Part shown: positions 10,519 to 21,308 of the stretch, one piece after another | Position numbering within the stretch: the stretch's first letter is position 1 | How the letters are laid out: every line of letters starts with the position of its first letter | Assembly (NCBI GenBank): GCA_030704615.1 | Contig: CM060734.1 | Coordinates: 22,072,001 to 22,136,000 of the forward strand | DNA: 64,000 nucleotides | Reading direction: 5' to 3' | Source: Takakia lepidozioides | Lineage: Eukaryota; Streptophyta; Takakiopsida; Takakiales; Takakiaceae | The notes under the pieces: model-generated | Told to the model about the DNA's origin: nothing | The model's input: only the letters and a program-made list of their open reading frames with translations | Database searches by the model: none | Translations under genes and position numbers: made by a program

Positions 10519-11735
10519 TTAGAACCTTAAGTTCATATTACGTGGTTGCAGTGGGATTCTTGTCACGGCAGGGGGACGTAGTGGGCAGACCACAAGGTGG
10601 GCAGTGTCCTCGCCACGGGCCTTGGCTCGACGCCGCTCCATGGCGATGCGTTGATTGTACCTGCATATGGGTGGAGCATTGCCGCAGTAAGGCGCCAGGT
10701 ACCCGTTAGGGGAATGGGGTGATTGTTTTTTTATTGCAGAATGCAGACGATCACCTGCCGCTACACACGCCTTGGTGCTCCAAATCGCATCGAAAGCCTT
10801 CTTTTGGGCTCGCTCTTGCTGTCGGAATCGCTTCTGGGCTGCCGCCTCTTCCCGCTCAGCAACTCGTTTCATCTTGGCAGCCATTTGCTCTTCTTTCTTC
10901 CGTTCACGTGCTTGGGTAGCTATTTCTTTGAGCCTGGTCTTCTGTTCTAGTGCAGCTAAGTAGGTGTCTGAAGTCATCATAATAGATTTACTATAATCTA
11001 TGATTGGTTCATTTTCATTTCTGATCTGCCTCTGTGTGCTTGCAGGTGCTTCTGGGAGAACACGGAACCGGGAGATGGTAGATGGACGTCCACCTGACGT
11101 CGGTGATGGCACCACAGGTACTCCTTCGGTCGTATCCACCTGACCTGACTCCTCCACGCTACCGCCTTGAATCGGCTGTTCCTGTTCATTGTCACTGGAT
11201 TCTATTTCGACGAAGTAGTGGTGATGGTCTTCCCGTGTCTCAGGTATAATATTGCCCAAGATCTCCTCGACGTGCAATTCAACTAACCCGTGTTCAACCT
11301 CCTCTGCTGGATTGTTGTCTTGGACTGTGGCATGTCACTCTACTGCAGCTTGTGGTGGTGTTGGCATGGTCTGCTCCTGTCATTCGGGCTGCGTGAATGC
11401 ATTGCTAGGGCCCATCTTTTCTTCCATCGCATGTGAATTAAGGGGCCAAATTCATGTGGATTAGAACCCCTTGGCTATGTTCTGACGTGTGAGTGCAGTC
11501 TTCAAGGCCAGGCTGACCCACTGAGCCAAGTCCTCCTTCTGGGCCCCTTTCCTTTGTTGAGCCGTGCTCCAAACGTCCCTGTACTTTCTGAATGCAGTTT
11601 TAAAAGGCTTGAACACAGCCACATCAAGGGGCTGCAATGCATGTGAAGTGTGAGAGGGAAGGGTGATCAGATCCAAACCTGATGATCTAGCTTGTCTAAC
11701 CACATCTATAGTGACATATGAATTATGACCATCAA
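10519..11735 (-). pseudogene. pogo-like (DDE_1) transposase, C-terminal part
   Basis: Minus-strand coding continues from 11,735 to 10,519. LDGHNSYVT (second catalytic Asp) is followed by LPSHTSHALQPLDVAVFKPF (third Asp), then the family motif GF-x-ST-x-IWPLNSHAM, in which two stop codons replace residues. The remaining 250 codons are basic and charged, with a coiled-coil-like AREREEAAAQKRFRQQ-type segment at about 10,830-10,930. The first part of the gene is at 17,921-18,930; the two halves are separated by a Ty3/gypsy element that duplicated ATCAA. Transposases of this type cut and paste DNA at TA sites. In-frame stops and a frameshift near the junction show that it was decaying. Confidence 0.85.
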
Positions 11736-12004
11736 TGTCGCGCACCTCACTTCGGTAAGCTCCCCTTCAAGTCATAGTTACTCGCTCCGATACGCGCGCC
11801 TGACTCCCCAACCTGGCGCCCGCCGGGCCAATGGCGCTTCGGAGCTTCGGTGCTCACCGGACATAACGGTCCCCCCTTCGCTTCCCACTAAACCCTCCAC
11901 CCTGCTTCAGCCCCCCGTTTACCTATCGCTTGCCGCTTGCCCCCACCACAAGGGCACCCCTCATGTGTCCGACCCCCCCTGCCCTAAGGCAAAGGGCCGC
12001 GACA
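11736..12004 (-). repeat. 3' LTR (internally deleted)
   Basis: 269 bp, starting TGTCGCGCACCTCACTTCGG and ending GGGCCGCGACA. It matches both ends of the 731-bp LTR at 17,185-17,915 but lacks about 460 bp of its middle: the junction near 11,900 joins sequence equivalent to about 17,342 with that near 17,815. Confidence 0.92.
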
Positions 12005-12892
12005 CACACCCCTACCAACAGGGAGTCGTTGTCCTCATCGACTTGTCATTTTGTAGAAAGAACATCCAAGTTGTGGCGTCCCACCTCAAGGAGTTTGTTT
12101 CCGCACCATGGGTCCCATGGCAAAGAACCAAACCCCCACACTTGATCTCACCTCCACTAGCTAGTTCGGCATGACTTCCTCCAAGTGTCCCGGCCAAGGG
12201 TGGAGCCTCTCCAGCTCCTCCAGTGCACTCTTCTTGGCCTAATTCAAGGCCAAGGAACGATCCTCCCGAGGATCGCTCGAATCGTTACTGGCAACAACAT
12301 TGCTGCGACCGCTCATGATGCCGCTTTTGGCATCACCTTGAGCAAGGGTTTCCTGGAACCCTCTTGACTAGGAAGAGATAACCTTGACACCAACCGCGTG
12401 CGCCCCAATCATTACAATTGGGTCCGCCTTGAATGAATGCTGGCCTGAGGTACGGGAACACGCCGAGCCGCACTACGACTTCGTCCCGAGGCTACACGAT
12501 TATGTACGTGAACGGAAACACGTGGCTTCCGTGTTAGCCCGGCACTACAAGGCAACCCCCTCGGTAGCGCAGTTATAGTAGTTAGTTATAGTAGACGCGC
12601 ACGCGCAAGGTGCCGCCATAAGCACGTGAACACCCAAAGAAGGCGCAGTTTCCTGCCCCCTCGGATGGGGGTCACCCGATTCGGCCACTGATTTCGGCAT
12701 CTACGCAAACACTACGATGGAACCCAATTTACCTCTCCCACTTTTATAAGCTAGCATGACATTCTACACACTAGCCAACCATCACCATGCATCACCATTC
12801 CAACCAAAATAGGACGCACAACATTTGGAACCCATTTCCTTTATAACAAATTTTGTACATACAATTTTTTTGTAATGTATCGGATTCCTCAG
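12005..12892. other. 3' non-coding region of the Ty3/gypsy element
   Basis: No intact frame is present. A weak purine tract (GGTAGGGGTGTGTG on the minus strand, 12,005-12,018) abuts the 3' LTR in the polypurine-tract position. A small hairpin with arms CGATCCTC/GAGGATCG lies near 12,256-12,273. Confidence 0.5.
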
Positions 12893-13343
12893 CTAGCTAA
12901 GCCGGGGCATGGCTAAGAGCATTTCCTCCCCACGCTTCCAAGGTTGATGTCCCCAATCAACGTTTCTTCCGCTTTTGAGGTCGCCCCTTCGAAAGCTGCA
13001 ACCGCCTCGGATTGCGTTTCCATTTCTGGGGCAACCCGCACCCAAGAGGCTCCACATGTGATAGCCCTTCAATTGTGACGAAATACTCCGTTTCTCGGTT
13101 CTTGAACCTCCTCGACTTAAGTATTGCCTCCACTCGTACTCAGGTTCATTTTCATGATCCAACAGCATAGGTGGCGGACGGACGCAACACTTGATGCCGA
13201 TTCGGACACGCTTCATCTTTGAAGTAAGGCTTCAAAAGGGAGACATGGAATATTGGGTGCACCTTGCTGTTTGCCGGGCAGTCGTAGGTCGGAAGGCGGG
13301 CTTCATCTTCAGCCGAGTCCCCATATTCTTCCCAAAGTGCCAT
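12893..13343 (-). pseudogene. Ty3/gypsy integrase C-terminus and chromodomain remnant
   Basis: The frame 13,343-13,152 carries HPIFHVSLLKPYF, the conserved linker after integrase. The next frame (13,216-12,893) contains ENEPEYEW and a scrambled chromodomain-like segment followed by a basic tail, separated by a frameshift. In live chromoviruses this domain reads histone marks and guides integration. Confidence 0.7.
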
Positions 13344-15560
13344 CCCAAATCATTTACTCGTAAACTTTGGATCGCGGTCCGAGCACAATATCCTTCGGCG
13401 GGACTCCATGATGCTTTAAGAGGGGGGGGCGAAGTAACGTCAAAAGTAAAGTCGTCCTGTCTCCTGCGCCGTTGCGTCTCCTTGGTGGGGATGAAATGGC
13501 CCATTTTATAACCTATCCCCCAACCAACATGATTGCATCGAATCTTTTTGACAGCGGCATAGCGTCATGAAATCCATCGAAACGCTTTCCAAGTTCCCCT
13601 TGGAATCGGCAAGGGTTGTAACAGCCCCGTTTGCTTTTTGTACTTGCTCCGATTTGTTGGCATGTGGTGCATGTCTTGACATACTCCTCTGCCTTCTCCC
13701 TCAGTTTGGGCCAGAAATACTATTTCTTCAAGAGGTGCCCAGTGCGCTTGCTTGGTCAGCGTGGCCCGCAGGCAGGGCTATCAGCATTCTCTCAAGAGAC
13801 TATCTCTGATCCTCCCTTCGGCAGTAAGAGACGCTTTGCTTATACCGGAGGCAGTCCATTTTGACAAGTGAAAGGCGATTTATTTATTCCCCACCCCCTC
13901 AAGTCCTGCATCACGGACTTCGCCAGCTCATCCTTCCGGCAAGCCTTCCGGATCTTCCTTGGGAGCGTCGTCTTGCCCTTGTACACCAACACGAGCTGCT
14001 GCTTTCTACCAGTAAGCATCGGCCACCACGTTGTCTCGTCCCGGTTTATACTGGATATCCACGTCGAACACCGCCAAAGTATCTTGCCACCTAAGTTGTT
14101 TTGGGGACAACTTGGCTGCGTGGCAAAATACTTCACCGTGACATGTCCGTCGTGAACACCTTCACTGGGTTGGAACCAACATCTAGTGGCGCCCAAAGCT
14201 CAAGACAGTGCACCCACCGCCTTCATCTATTTCTCGTGCGTCGGCCACCGTCGCTCCACTTCATTTAGGTTCTTACTTTCGTAAGCCACTGACTGGACGT
14301 CCATCTTGCATCAGTACACCCCCAATCGCGAAGTCCGACGCAATCTGTGTGTATCTCGAACGGACGATCGAACTCCGGGATTTTCAAGACAGGAGCTTCC
14401 GCCATCGCTGCTTCAATTCAGCAAAAGCTTGGCCACAAAAGGTATTCCATGCCCAGACTTTAGATTTACACAGAAGGTCTGACAGCGGCCCCGCAATCTT
14501 GGCGAAATTTCTCACATACTTCCAGTAATAGGAGGGAGTCCTAGGAAGGATCGCACTCCCGGGACCGAAGTCGGAGGCTCCCAGTCCAAGATCGCCCTCA
14601 CCTTTCTGTCATCCATTTTGACCCCATCCTGTGTAATCACATGCCCCAAGAAGCAACTCCACTTTTGTGACCCGAAGGAATTCGCACTTGAAGCTTTGGC
14701 ATACAGCTTCCCTTCCCGCAATTTTGGAACACCCCTTTTCAGGTGCGCCAGGTGCCTCCTCTTGTTTTCGAGTACACCAAGATGTCGTCGATGTACACGA
14801 TCACAAAGTCATCCAACCACTCCTGGAAAAGGCGTGTTCATCAGCGTGCTAAATGTCGCTGGTGCATTGGTGAGCCCAAAAGGCATCACCAAGAATCATA
14901 TGAACCATACCTTGTCCTGCACCGCGGTCTTCTCCTCATCTCTTCGGCCACCGAATTTGGTGATAGCCGGAGCGCAAGTCGATCCGCTGAAATACTTCGC
15001 TTTTGCAACCGATCGAAGAAGGTCGTTGATCCTTGGCAAAGGGTACGGTTTTTTATAGTCACCTTATTCAGAGCCCTGTAATCGACACACATCCGCGCAG
15101 CGTCCCATCCTTCTTGTCTGCAAATAGCAACGGGGCTCCGTAAGGTGACTTACTCGGCCGGAGTGTTACCCCTTTGACATTAGATCTTTTGAGCTGAGTC
15201 TTCAGCTCGACCAACTCCCTGTGGCTCAACCAGTAGGGGCGCCTTGGCAGGCGGTTCCTGAGATCCCGGTATCACCTCAATCTTGTGGTAACTCCTCTTC
15301 AGAGTGTGGCAAGCCGCAGTTGGCAAGCCGCATGGCAAATCCTCCGGCATCACATCCTGGTATTTCTCCAAAATCCCCTTGATCCAATCTGGGCTCGGCT
15401 CTCCGTCGCCTTCTCCCTTGACTTCTCTAAGGTAGAGCCAAAAACTGGGGCTCGTGTGCCTCCTCCCGGCCCACTCCTTTGCTGACATAAGGTTTATTCG
15501 CCCTCCCACGGGTTTGGGCTGTTTCCGAAACTCGTAAGACCTCGCCCCACATTCCAACAT
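13344..15560 (-). pseudogene. Ty3/gypsy pol: reverse transcriptase, RNase H and integrase remnants
   Basis: Short minus-strand segments in order: protease-RT linker (15,560-15,180); MCVDYRALNKVTIKNR, the RT finger motif (15,092); VYIDDILVYSK with the YIDD catalytic box at 14,784-14,795; FLGHVITQDGVKMDDRKV (about 14,690-14,630); RNase H pieces (14,196-13,840); and integrase fragments with DRDPKFTSK near 13,350-13,380. Each piece is in a different frame from its neighbour, so many small indels have accumulated and no polyprotein can be made. Confidence 0.8.
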
Positions 15561-15600
15561 GGGAGCGTGACTACCCTCTTGGGAGCGTGACTACCCTCTT
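15561..15600. repeat. Two 20-bp tandem copies inside gypsy pol
   Basis: GGGAGCGTGACTACCCTCTT occurs twice with no spacer. A recent slippage duplication in the protease-RT linker. Confidence 0.95.
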
Positions 15601-15787
15601 GCGGCCATCTATGACCGCTCCGGATTTGCTCAAAAAGGTCATCCCAAAATGAGATCCACTCCATCGATCTCGCAGACGGTGAAGTTCTCACGTCCCTCCC
15701 AACTCCCCAGTTGAAGAGGAACATTGAACGCCAATTTCGTCGCCAATTGCGGTTCTCTTTGGCAGAACGCACCCTCAATAGAGGCCC

Positions 15788-16273
15788 CTACGTCAGTCGT
15801 CGGGAGTCCAGCTTTTGTGCCGTTGCCGGTGTCATGAAGGAGTGCGACGCTCCTGTGTCCACCAACAATGACACGTTAGTTCCGGATATTATCCCATCCA
15901 CGAACAATAAGTGACTCCCTTTACGCAATGCGCCAGTTTCCTGATACAACTCACAAGAATATTTGCCTACCTTGCAAGTCCTGGCGACCACCGCTTCCAC
16001 CAAGCGACTGATGGTATCTTCCGACAGCTCCGTGGTTGCCCGAGTCATGTTCAATTGTCGGGGTTTCGTGCACTTCTTGGCCATGTGCCCGGGCTCTCCG
16101 CAATTGAAACACACTCCATCAAAGGCCGCCTTCTGTCCGCCATAAGCCGCTCCACCCGCTTTTCCTTTCGAAGCACCAGGTGCCGCCTTGACGTGTGAAG
16201 CCCTCCCTTCGATTTCCACGTGCCATTGTCGCCGCGTGGCCAATCCCACTTCTTTCCCGTCGGAAGGAGTCAC
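15788..16273 (-). pseudogene. Ty3/gypsy nucleocapsid zinc knuckle and protease
   Basis: 161 codons with a CCHC knuckle (CFNCGEPGHMAKKC, spacing C-x2-C-x4-H-x4-C) and a retropepsin active site (LLVDTGASHSFM). The knuckle packages RNA and the aspartic protease processes the polyprotein. The frame is open here but separated from capsid and RT by frameshifts. Confidence 0.85.
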
Positions 16274-16297
16274 CTTCCCGCCGGGTCTTCTTGTGGT

Positions 16298-17170
16298 TCA
16301 GCTCCGTACGGCCTTGTCTTTCACCCTAGAGACATCTGAGAAACATTCGGCCCTCTCAATTGCCTCGTTCAAAGTCTTAGATGGCTTCTCCTCCAACTTC
16401 CGCCTGGCCCATGGGGTCAGTCCCGCCACAAAGTTGAAGACCATTTCCGGTTCTGCCATGTCCGCGACTTCGAGCAAAAGCACATTGAAAGCCTGGAAAT
16501 ATCCCCGAATGTCGTCTGTTTGCTTCAAATTCCTCATCTTGTCCCGGGCAAGCCAGGACGCGTTGAGGGGCACAAACTGTCTCTTCATCAATTCCTTGAA
16601 CCCACTCCAGTTCAAGGTTTCCGGGCTTGGACCTCGGTCGTGAAGGCGTTTCTGCCACCATTGTTGAGCATAGCCCCTCAAATAGGTGGGAGCCACTTCC
16701 ACCCGATCCTCGTCACTCAATTTGGCCGCCCGGAAGTACTACTCTAGCTCCAAGAGCCAGGTGTTGAGTGCCTTCTGATTTTGGACGCCCTCGAAGGTGC
16801 CGGGTTCCTTAGGCTTCACCTTAAACTTTGCCTTAGGGGAAGTGGCATTAGCCGCCCTCAACACGTCTTTCAGCGTCCCGCCAAACTGCGCCAACAACCC
16901 TTCCCAAAAGGCTGCCGGCATAGGAGGCATCTGTTGGTCGGTCGGAGCTCTCACGGATTCCTCGGGCTCCGACTCCTTGGATTCCTCCCGCTCTTGGGCG
17001 GCCTTGTTTTCAGAAACCTGCGTCGCTTCCTCAAATGGCCACTTCGGTGACACGTCGCCTCCGTCGGGCTCACCAGGATCATCAACTTTTGGGCTGTTCC
17101 GCTTTCGCTTTGGCTTGCCCGACCCCATGATGAGGCCAATCCCAAGGACGATCGCGTACGTGAACTCTAA
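16298..17170 (-). pseudogene. Ty3/gypsy gag (capsid)
   Basis: The frame upstream of the zinc knuckle encodes an acidic, Pro/Glu-rich N-terminus and then a retrotransposon-gag domain with LRGYAQQWWQKR, WSGFKELMKRQF and FNFVAGLTPWARRKLEEK. A stop near 16,739 splits it into two frames. The proper start lies just inside the primer-binding site. Confidence 0.8.
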
Positions 17171-17182
17171 GCTCTGATACCA
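17171..17182 (-). promoter_or_regulatory. Primer-binding site for initiator tRNA-Met
   Basis: On the minus strand TGGTATCAGAGC starts two bases after the 5' LTR. This is the usual plant LTR-retrotransposon site, complementary to the 3' end of initiator tRNA-Met, and fixes the element's orientation. Confidence 0.93.
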
Positions 17183-17184
17183 AG

Positions 17185-17915
17185 TGTCGCGCACCTCACT
17201 TCGGTAAGCTCCCCTTCAAGTCATAGTTACTCGCTCCGATGCGCGCGCCCTGACTCCCAACTTGGCCGCCCGGGCCAACTTGGAGCTTCGGCTGCTCACC
17301 GGGACATAACGGTCCCCCCTTCGCTTCCCACTAAACCCTCCACCTATTTGGGCCTAGGAGAATTCCCTTTGGTAGATGGCAGTCCGGAACAGCTCCCCAC
17401 TCTTTGGTCGCTTTCCGGCTCGCTCGCTTACTCACTAGTTTTTGGTCACCAACGGGCTTGCACCGTTCTCGGGGTCACTACTCCCCTTATATATACTTCT
17501 GTAGCTGTCCGCGGGGGTTTCACAACCAGCCATGCCATTTTATGGCGAACCACACGAAAACCCTCGACTCCCGGTGATGAGTCGCGGTGAGTCTTGGCCC
17601 ACTCACCACGGCCCCTATGGACCGTGATGAGTCCCAAGACTCCCCACGACTCCCACCATGAGGTCTCCGCCCCCATGGTGAGTCCTATGCCACCCCCACT
17701 AAGTCCCGCTAAGCTACCACCACCCCTTGTGGAGCCACCCCCACCGCAACCCGGTGTGCGGGGCTCCACCTAGTGAGCGCCTCCGCCTCCTTGAGTGCCT
17801 TGGGCACTCAAGGGTGCTTCAGCCCCCCGTGCCTATCGCTGCCGCTGCCCCCACCACAGGGGCAGCCCCTCATGTGTCCCGACCCCCCCTGCCCTCAAGG
17901 CAAAGGGCCGCGACA
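17185..17915 (-). repeat. 5' LTR (full length, 731 bp)
   Basis: Starts TGTCGCGCACCTC and ends GGGCCGCGACA as written on the + strand. It holds repeated GATGAGTC/CCATGGTGAGTCC-type motifs in its middle, the portion missing from the other LTR. In minus-strand sense it contains the promoter. Confidence 0.92.
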
Positions 17916-17920
17916 ATCAA

Positions 17921-18930
17921 GGATCAATAATGTCGATTTGTCACACTGACCTCATTGCCCATGGCCTTTGCTGATTCCAGGGAATGAGAAATCCACTTGC
18001 TAAATAGTATGCCAGTCATCCAAGCTTTCTTTTGCATTGCCATTGTTGCTCCTGACTCGCACCTTGCAATGTAGTTCCTACTGAAGTGTTTTCCCTTGAA
18101 TATATAAAAATTGGGTATGTGACCACCTGCTACATTCATGCAGGTTAGTACGCTGAGCCACTCTCGTTGGTCTGGTGTAATGGAATGTACAGCTTTTGTT
18201 CCAGTTTTGGCAAGCACCACAGCTCCACCATTCCGTCCAGCTTGGCAGCCCGATTTATCACAGTTCCAGATCCTGCAAGCATCATAGTTAAACTTGGTAT
18301 AGATCAACTCTAGGTTGGTGTAGAAAGATTGAACGTTTTGAGGGCAAAGCCCTCTAGCCCTCCCAGTCTCCAGCCCTTGAGCCACCCTCAAGCTCAAATG
18401 TGGATGTCTCTTCCTGAACCATTTGACCCAACCCCAGCCCGGGATTCCTTGCTTGAATGGTGTCAATCGCTCTTGGGTTATTTCGGCAACCTTCAACCGT
18501 AACTGCGTGAGTGTAAGGGGATGTCCGATCTCCTGCATTCGTTCTATGTATTTCACCAGCTCGGCTTCTTCAGCAGCATCTAACGTGCCCTTGGTACCCC
18601 TCCGCCGTGTTGTTGTCACACCATATACATGATTTCGCAAACTAGATGCAGGTATTCCAAAAGACTTAGCGGTTGTGACCTCTCCTGGCGACCTTGACTT
18701 CTTTCAGAACAAGCGTGTGTAACTGGTGAAGACTCCACAATACCCTCACCCCCAGCAGATCCCTTGCCCTTGCCCTCAGACTCCGAGGAGGACTGCGCCT
18801 GTTCGGCGGAAACCTTTGAACGCAGCAGTCTGATAAGGTTGAAGGATTTCTCAGCAGAGGCTCTTGCTGAGACCATACGACCAGGGTGCGTTACTTCCAA
18901 CACCCTACAGTTCGATTCCTGATGGATCAA
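17921..18930 (-). pseudogene. pogo-like transposase, N-terminal part
   Basis: Minus-strand coding begins with a psq/CENP-B-type helix-turn-helix (TTAKSFGIPASSLRNHVYGV, about 18,675-18,615) and a second DNA-binding helix region (about 18,600-18,420, GWGWVKWFRKRHPHLSLR). The DDE domain follows, with the first catalytic Asp in RIWNCDKSG and then GTKAVHSITPDQREWLSVLTC-type core strands. It stops at the gypsy insertion. A polypyrimidine-poor CAG acceptor at 18,919 suggests an upstream exon farther right, inside or lost to the palindrome island. Frame changes near 18,650 and 17,940 show decay. Confidence 0.85.
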
Positions 18931-19140
18931 AAATTAACCAGTTAGTAACTTTCAGTAACTGGGCAGTCCCAACAGAAAGATGTTAATTGTCAAAGGAGGA
19001 CGGGAGGCCTCCCGTCGAAGGACGACGGGAGATCACCCGTCGAACGATGTAATTTATTTAGAATAAATCGGAACTTCCGACATCTCATACTTTCAACCCA
19101 TCATAATTTCAAGCATTAACCGAGCAAACACATTTCAGGC

Positions 19141-19850
19141 TTGTGCTTGGCCAGAATTACATGAAGGCCACACAAGATTTTAGATTACATCGCCAGTGTG
19201 TAATATAAAGACTTGTGTGACCCTCTGTCTATTTGGCTGCACCTAGAAATGTCCCGTAATGAATGTTACTAATCACTTGGGTTGTTTCTAATCAAATAGG
19301 ATATTCAATGGACCTCTGCCTACTCACACTTTCCGCCCATCATCGTAAGCAAGAACTATTCAGGCTTGTGCATGCCAAGAATTACATGAAGGCCACATAA
19401 GATTTTAGATTACATCGCCAGAGTGTAACATAAAGACTTGTGTGACCCTCTGTAACTATTTGGCTGCAACCCAAAATGTCCCATAATGAATGTTACTAAT
19501 CAAATGGGTATCAGTAGGAATCGGCAATGTATGAAGGGAGGTGTCCCGTCAAAGGACTTAAACAAAAATTCAATATAATTTGGAACAACATCCTTATAAA
19601 CTATTCCATCTCACATATGTACGTACATACATACTTCCATCTCACACATTAAACCCATCATTTGAAGCAATAACAGAGGACTCATTTTCAGAGACTTAGA
19701 ATGTCCATGCCCACAAATTGATCCACAAGATCTTAGATAACATCGCCATTGTGTTAAATAAAGTCTTGTGTATCACATTGTAGGAATGTGCATGCACTCA
19801 GCATGAATTTAGATAATCATGTGGGTACTTCCTCGCCGGATAAGACTCAA
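19141..19850. repeat. ~225-bp repeat units with palindromes (left flank of island)
   Basis: A block starting TTGTGCTTGGCCAGAATTAC at 19,141 recurs at about 19,366 with over 85% identity by eye, and a third, diverged copy starts near 19,690. Shared landmarks are AGATTACATCGCCA and TAAAGACTTGTGTG. The ancestral unit appears to include one palindrome and the phrase CCCATCAT. No gene is seen in 18,931-20,138. Confidence 0.8.
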
Positions 19851-20138
19851 ATAAGTATAGTGAAATGGAGGACGGGAGGTCTCCCGTCAATGGAAGAACG
19901 GAATATCTCCGTCAATGAAATTCTGCCAGCACTCACATTTGACCCATCATCAATTAATTAATCTAGGAATTACTCCAAGTTTCTGGCTTGCCTGGGTCAT
20001 TGGCAGGATCCGACCACATGTCGAGATAATTAGGGACACCGCTCAAGTGTTTTCCCTCCATGAGCACATATTTTGTGTACCTACGAACTCGCAAACCCAA
20101 TGCAATTCCCAACATGTCAATTCACAAAACATGAGAAT

Positions 20139-21159
20139 GTGATGATCGCCGGCGACCATCACAGTCCTTACAGAGAGTGATTGCTCATGGGAATTCTACT
20201 ACCTCACAAGTACTACCCTGAAGAAGGTCTAAATATGATGATCGCCGCCGATCATCATATTTTCTTGAAGATTTCAGTTTCAATCGGGGAAATGTAGGAC
20301 TCAAACACAAAAGCAAAACGATGCAATTCACATTTCTGGGCGAAATGAAGATTTCTATGCAAAAGCACACAACAGTTTGAGTGATGATCGGTGCCGATCA
20401 TCACTTCCTTCCAGCCCTAAGATCACGTTTTGATGGACAACTAACTTTGCAATGGGGGAAAGATGCAGGACTCAAACACGAAAGCAAACAATGTGAACCA
20501 CATTTCTAGCCAAAATGAAAAATACTCTACAAAATCTTGAAGCACTGTAAGTGATGATCGGTGCCGATCATCACTTCTTTGCAGGAACAAGACTGACTGC
20601 GAAAAATAAAAATAAATAAAAATAAAAATGACCTCGTTGCCGATCTGCAAAATCTTGAAGCACAATAAGTGATAATCGGTGCCGATCATCACTTCTTTGC
20701 AGGAACAAGACTGAAGGCGGTAAAAATAGAAATAAAAATAAAAAACCTGACCTCGTTGCCGATCTGCAAAATCTTGAAGCACCGGAAGTGATGATCGGTA
20801 CCGATCATCACTTCTTTGCAGGAACAAGACTGATTGCAGAGGAAAAAAAAAAAAAAAAAAAAAAAAAACTGACCTCTTTGCCGATCTGCAAAATCTTGAA
20901 GCACTGGAAGCGATGATCGGTGCCGATCATCACTTCTTTGCAGGAACAAGACTGACTGCGGGGGGGGGGGAAAAAAAAAAAAAAAAAAAACTGACCTCTT
21001 TGCCGATCTGAAAAATCTTGAAGCACTGTAAGTGATGATCGGTGCTGATCATCACTTCTTTGCAGGAATAAGACTGATTGCTTAAAAATAAAAATAAAAA
21101 ACACTGACCTCGTTGCCGATCTGGAAAATCTTGAAGCACTATAAGTGATGATCGGTGCC
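20139..21159. repeat. ~120-bp tandem array with a second palindrome family
   Basis: Palindromes with 11-bp arms GTGATGATCGG / CCGATCATCAC begin at 20381, 20551, 20669, 20788, 20910, 21032 and 21144; variants lie at 20139 and 20232. From 20,551 the unit is 112-122 bp: palindrome, TTCTTTGCAGGAACAAGACTG, a variable A-rich or G-A homopolymer stretch, then TGACCTCKTTGCCGATCTG and AAATCTTGAAGCAC. The 20,788 copy is perfect with a GGTACC centre. The last copy is cut in mid-palindrome at 21,159. Minus-strand open frames through the array (CKEVMIG-type peptides) simply reflect the repeat. Confidence 0.93.
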
Positions 21160-21227
21160 GTCGAGCTTGTTTCCGCGGTTAAGGGTGCTCTTCCACGGAA
21201 ATACACTCTGCTTATTCCTGGGCGCGC

Positions 21228-21286
21228 GGTGACGTGGAGTGAGCCCGGTGACGTGGCGTGGGCGCAAGGTGACGTGGCATGAGCCC
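21228..21286. repeat. Three ~20-bp tandem units with TGACGTGG
   Basis: GGTGACGTGG starts units at 21,228, 21,247 and 21,268. The ACGT core is the usual plant bZIP target, but the position, right after the broken palindrome array, is equally consistent with a repair-generated repeat. Confidence 0.85.
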
Positions 21287-21308
21287 AGCTGCGCTCACGC
21301 GACCAGGC

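Larger units (their letters stand above)
11736..17915 (-). mobile_element. Ty3/gypsy chromovirus inserted into the pogo-like gene
   Basis: Bounded by direct repeats that begin TGTCGCG and end CGCGACA, flanked by the 5-bp duplication ATCAA (11,731-11,735 and 17,916-17,920). In minus-strand sense the order is 5' LTR, primer-binding site, gag, zinc knuckle and protease, reverse transcriptase/RNase H, integrase remnant, chromodomain remnant and 3' LTR. The domain order and chromodomain mark a chromovirus. All coding frames are broken. Insertion postdates the pogo-like gene. Confidence 0.93.

Noticed and set aside
20441-21206. Overlapping minus-strand open frames with repeated Phe-rich and CKEVMIGTD-like peptides
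   Set aside because: They are translations of the ~120-bp array and its homopolymer runs; peptides shift frame from unit to unit and no start or splice structure is seen.
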